A stretch of 64,000 nucleotides of DNA from Micromussa lordhowensis (taxonomy: Eukaryota; Cnidaria; Anthozoa; Scleractinia; Lobophylliidae). Shown here piece after piece: positions 63,781 through 64,000 of this stretch (positions within the stretch are counted from its first letter, which is position 1; each line of letters opens with the position of its first letter). The notes beneath the pieces are model-generated. The model was given only the letters and a program-made list of their open reading frames with translations, searched no databases and had not been told where the DNA came from. The translations under genes and the position numbers were made by a program. The DNA lies in NCBI GenBank assembly GCA_964020085.1, contig OZ026602.1:33662175-33726174 (forward strand). The letters are read 5' to 3'.

Positions 63781-63848
63781 GGTCTTGTTAGCACAAATGA
63801 AACGATTAACTTTAAAAACACAACAACGCTTTTCAGTTTTCGGAACAT
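61353..63848 (-). CDS. Penelope-like RT / GIY-YIG protein, unit 2
   Basis: ATG at 63848, stop at 61353, about 831 residues. Same domains as unit 1: reverse transcriptase with LYGLPKLHK, QVDGVAMGSPLAPVLANFF (the family-typical form) and YRRYVDD; Cys/His linker; GIY-YIG endonuclease GVRYIGET; C-terminus NKQVEHVILSLHF. No stops or frameshifts, so this copy is a candidate for activity. The RT would copy element RNA primed at a nick made by the endonuclease, by analogy with Penelope. Confidence 0.92.
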   Translation of the reverse strand: MFRKLKSVVVFLKLIVSFVLTRPFGKVIHDLAQNYNGSLAVSEFRKLEKLATKSRKAELDVQFLKNCQAFGVYPKFISFDLPNVCNSDAVYIRKRLLRTSILRRTQEKRKLDTDLEKQWSKIGKVLSSIDIFILKKVTQHSVDRKVNVFIKGHEKKLKGLTKNSSVPFTHKDTVVNISSYNLSEEELDILKFGLTFAIKPPHVRKSQVFTTFELLHQDLKRHLVDKNKANEVRSEIQHLAMTYINSFKPSLKDLKKLKILKRLKKNKDIIILRPDKGNGVVVLDKLAYNNAISDLLSDDTKFKKLQSDLTLRREGQLQRYLRKLKKNGVFDSDTYRNIYPTGSQPARLYGLPKLHKVKDPCSTIPPFRPIVSSIGTYNYNLAKYLCSLLKPHISSEFCATDTFSFVKDIQDADFKDVFMVSYDVASLFTNIPLSETIDLAVNAIFESNTGLDLKLSKTELKELFNFATSHTHFLFNGCFYDQVDGVAMGSPLAPVLANFFMGHYEKLWLSNYTGPKVLYYRRYVDDIICCFKNSNDARLFFEYLNSCHPNIKFTMETEEKGQLPFLDVLLSKQSASDHQGSFITSVYRKKTYTGLLTNYFSFTPFKYKLGLIKTLIDRAYKINNTTQGFHNDIKNLSEILKRNMFPKWLIDKSVKGFLSKVTTTGKDASKCETSNCHFYKLPYIGYYSSYTGRKISSIVNKYCKDLNVKIIFSPFKLSTMFSPKDFIPDSLKSRVVYQFTCASCGVRYIGETNRHFNTRVNEHLFRDKNSHIFKHLSASKDCRDKCDISCFKILDNASTYSQLKIKESFHIEQLKPELNKQVEHVILSLHF

Positions 63849-64000
63849 GTTTCGATGTTTCAAACATCATCATCAGCCATTATGAATATATAGTAAAGAT
63901 TTACAAAAGTGGTCGGTATATATAACCATATACAATGAAGCTTCATAAATTCAATAGTCGTTAACTGTTAAACTTATTTAAACTAACCAATAAAATGATA
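63781..64000 (-). mobile_element. Start of a third Penelope unit (runs off window)
   Basis: Identical to 61070-61289 as far as the window reaches, including the hammerhead region. Either a third full unit or only the 5' pLTR follows outside the window. Confidence 0.8.
63836..63883 (-). ncRNA. Hammerhead ribozyme motif, copy 3
   Basis: Same 48-bp motif as at 58411 and 61125. Overlaps the ATG of unit 2 (63846-63848) in the same way. Confidence 0.7.

Overview
This is a eukaryotic, intron-bearing, AT-rich window made almost entirely of transposable elements. No bacterial operons, rRNA genes, CRISPR arrays or clear single-copy host genes are visible. The mix (BEL/Pao LTR element, L1/Tx1-type LINE, Penelope-like elements with GIY-YIG endonuclease, multi-exon TNP2/CACTA-type and KDZ-type transposase genes, tRNA-headed SINEs, many palindromic MITEs) suggests a cnidarian, most likely an anthozoan/stony coral. 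That assignment is inference from remembered family resemblance, not from a search.

Layout. 1-2.2 kb: MITEs and repeat tails. 2.2-11.2 kb: a spliced TNP2/CACTA-like transposase gene (copy A, + strand, 11 recognisable exons, one homopolymer frameshift), followed by a decayed tandem copy of its 3' end. Its introns carry MITEs and a Penelope relic. 11.8-12.3 kb: an array of AGATCT-centred palindromes running into the last exon of a decayed minus-strand BEN-domain-like gene (12.3-16.6 kb). 16.9-33.9 kb: a second, internally deleted TNP2/CACTA-like gene (copy B, + strand) that starts with a C2H2-finger exon and diverges from the BEN gene. It is interrupted by a full-length 6.1-kb LINE (20.9-27.0 kb, minus, 13-bp target duplication), whose ORF1 is itself split by a 720-bp MITE. 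Two fields of CATGAAA/TTTCATG motifs (28.1-29.1 and 32.6-33.0 kb) lie in its last intron; one contains a second LINE fragment with a 15-bp target duplication. 32.4 and 37.9-38.4 kb: SINEs with tRNA-like heads.

38.3-51.7 kb: a minus-strand KDZ-type transposase gene in at least 11 exons, one of which is split by a young BEL/Pao retrotransposon (43,900-50,441, 198/199-bp LTRs, 5-bp duplication). Divergent from the KDZ gene is a small intact gene with a HIRAN-like fold (52.9-53.7 kb, +). 53.8-54.4 kb: a Penelope C-terminal relic. 55.1-58.2 kb: a five-exon minus-strand gene of an uncharacterised family, with one nonsense codon. 58.36 kb to the end: a head-to-tail array of near-identical Penelope-like units (2,714 and 2,711 bp, plus the start of a third), with a hammerhead-ribozyme motif in each repeated junction that overlaps the ORF start codon.

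The insertions give a relative history: TNP2, KDZ and BEN genes are oldest and broken; the LINE came next, then its MITE; the BEL element and the Penelope array look youngest because their repeats are nearly identical.
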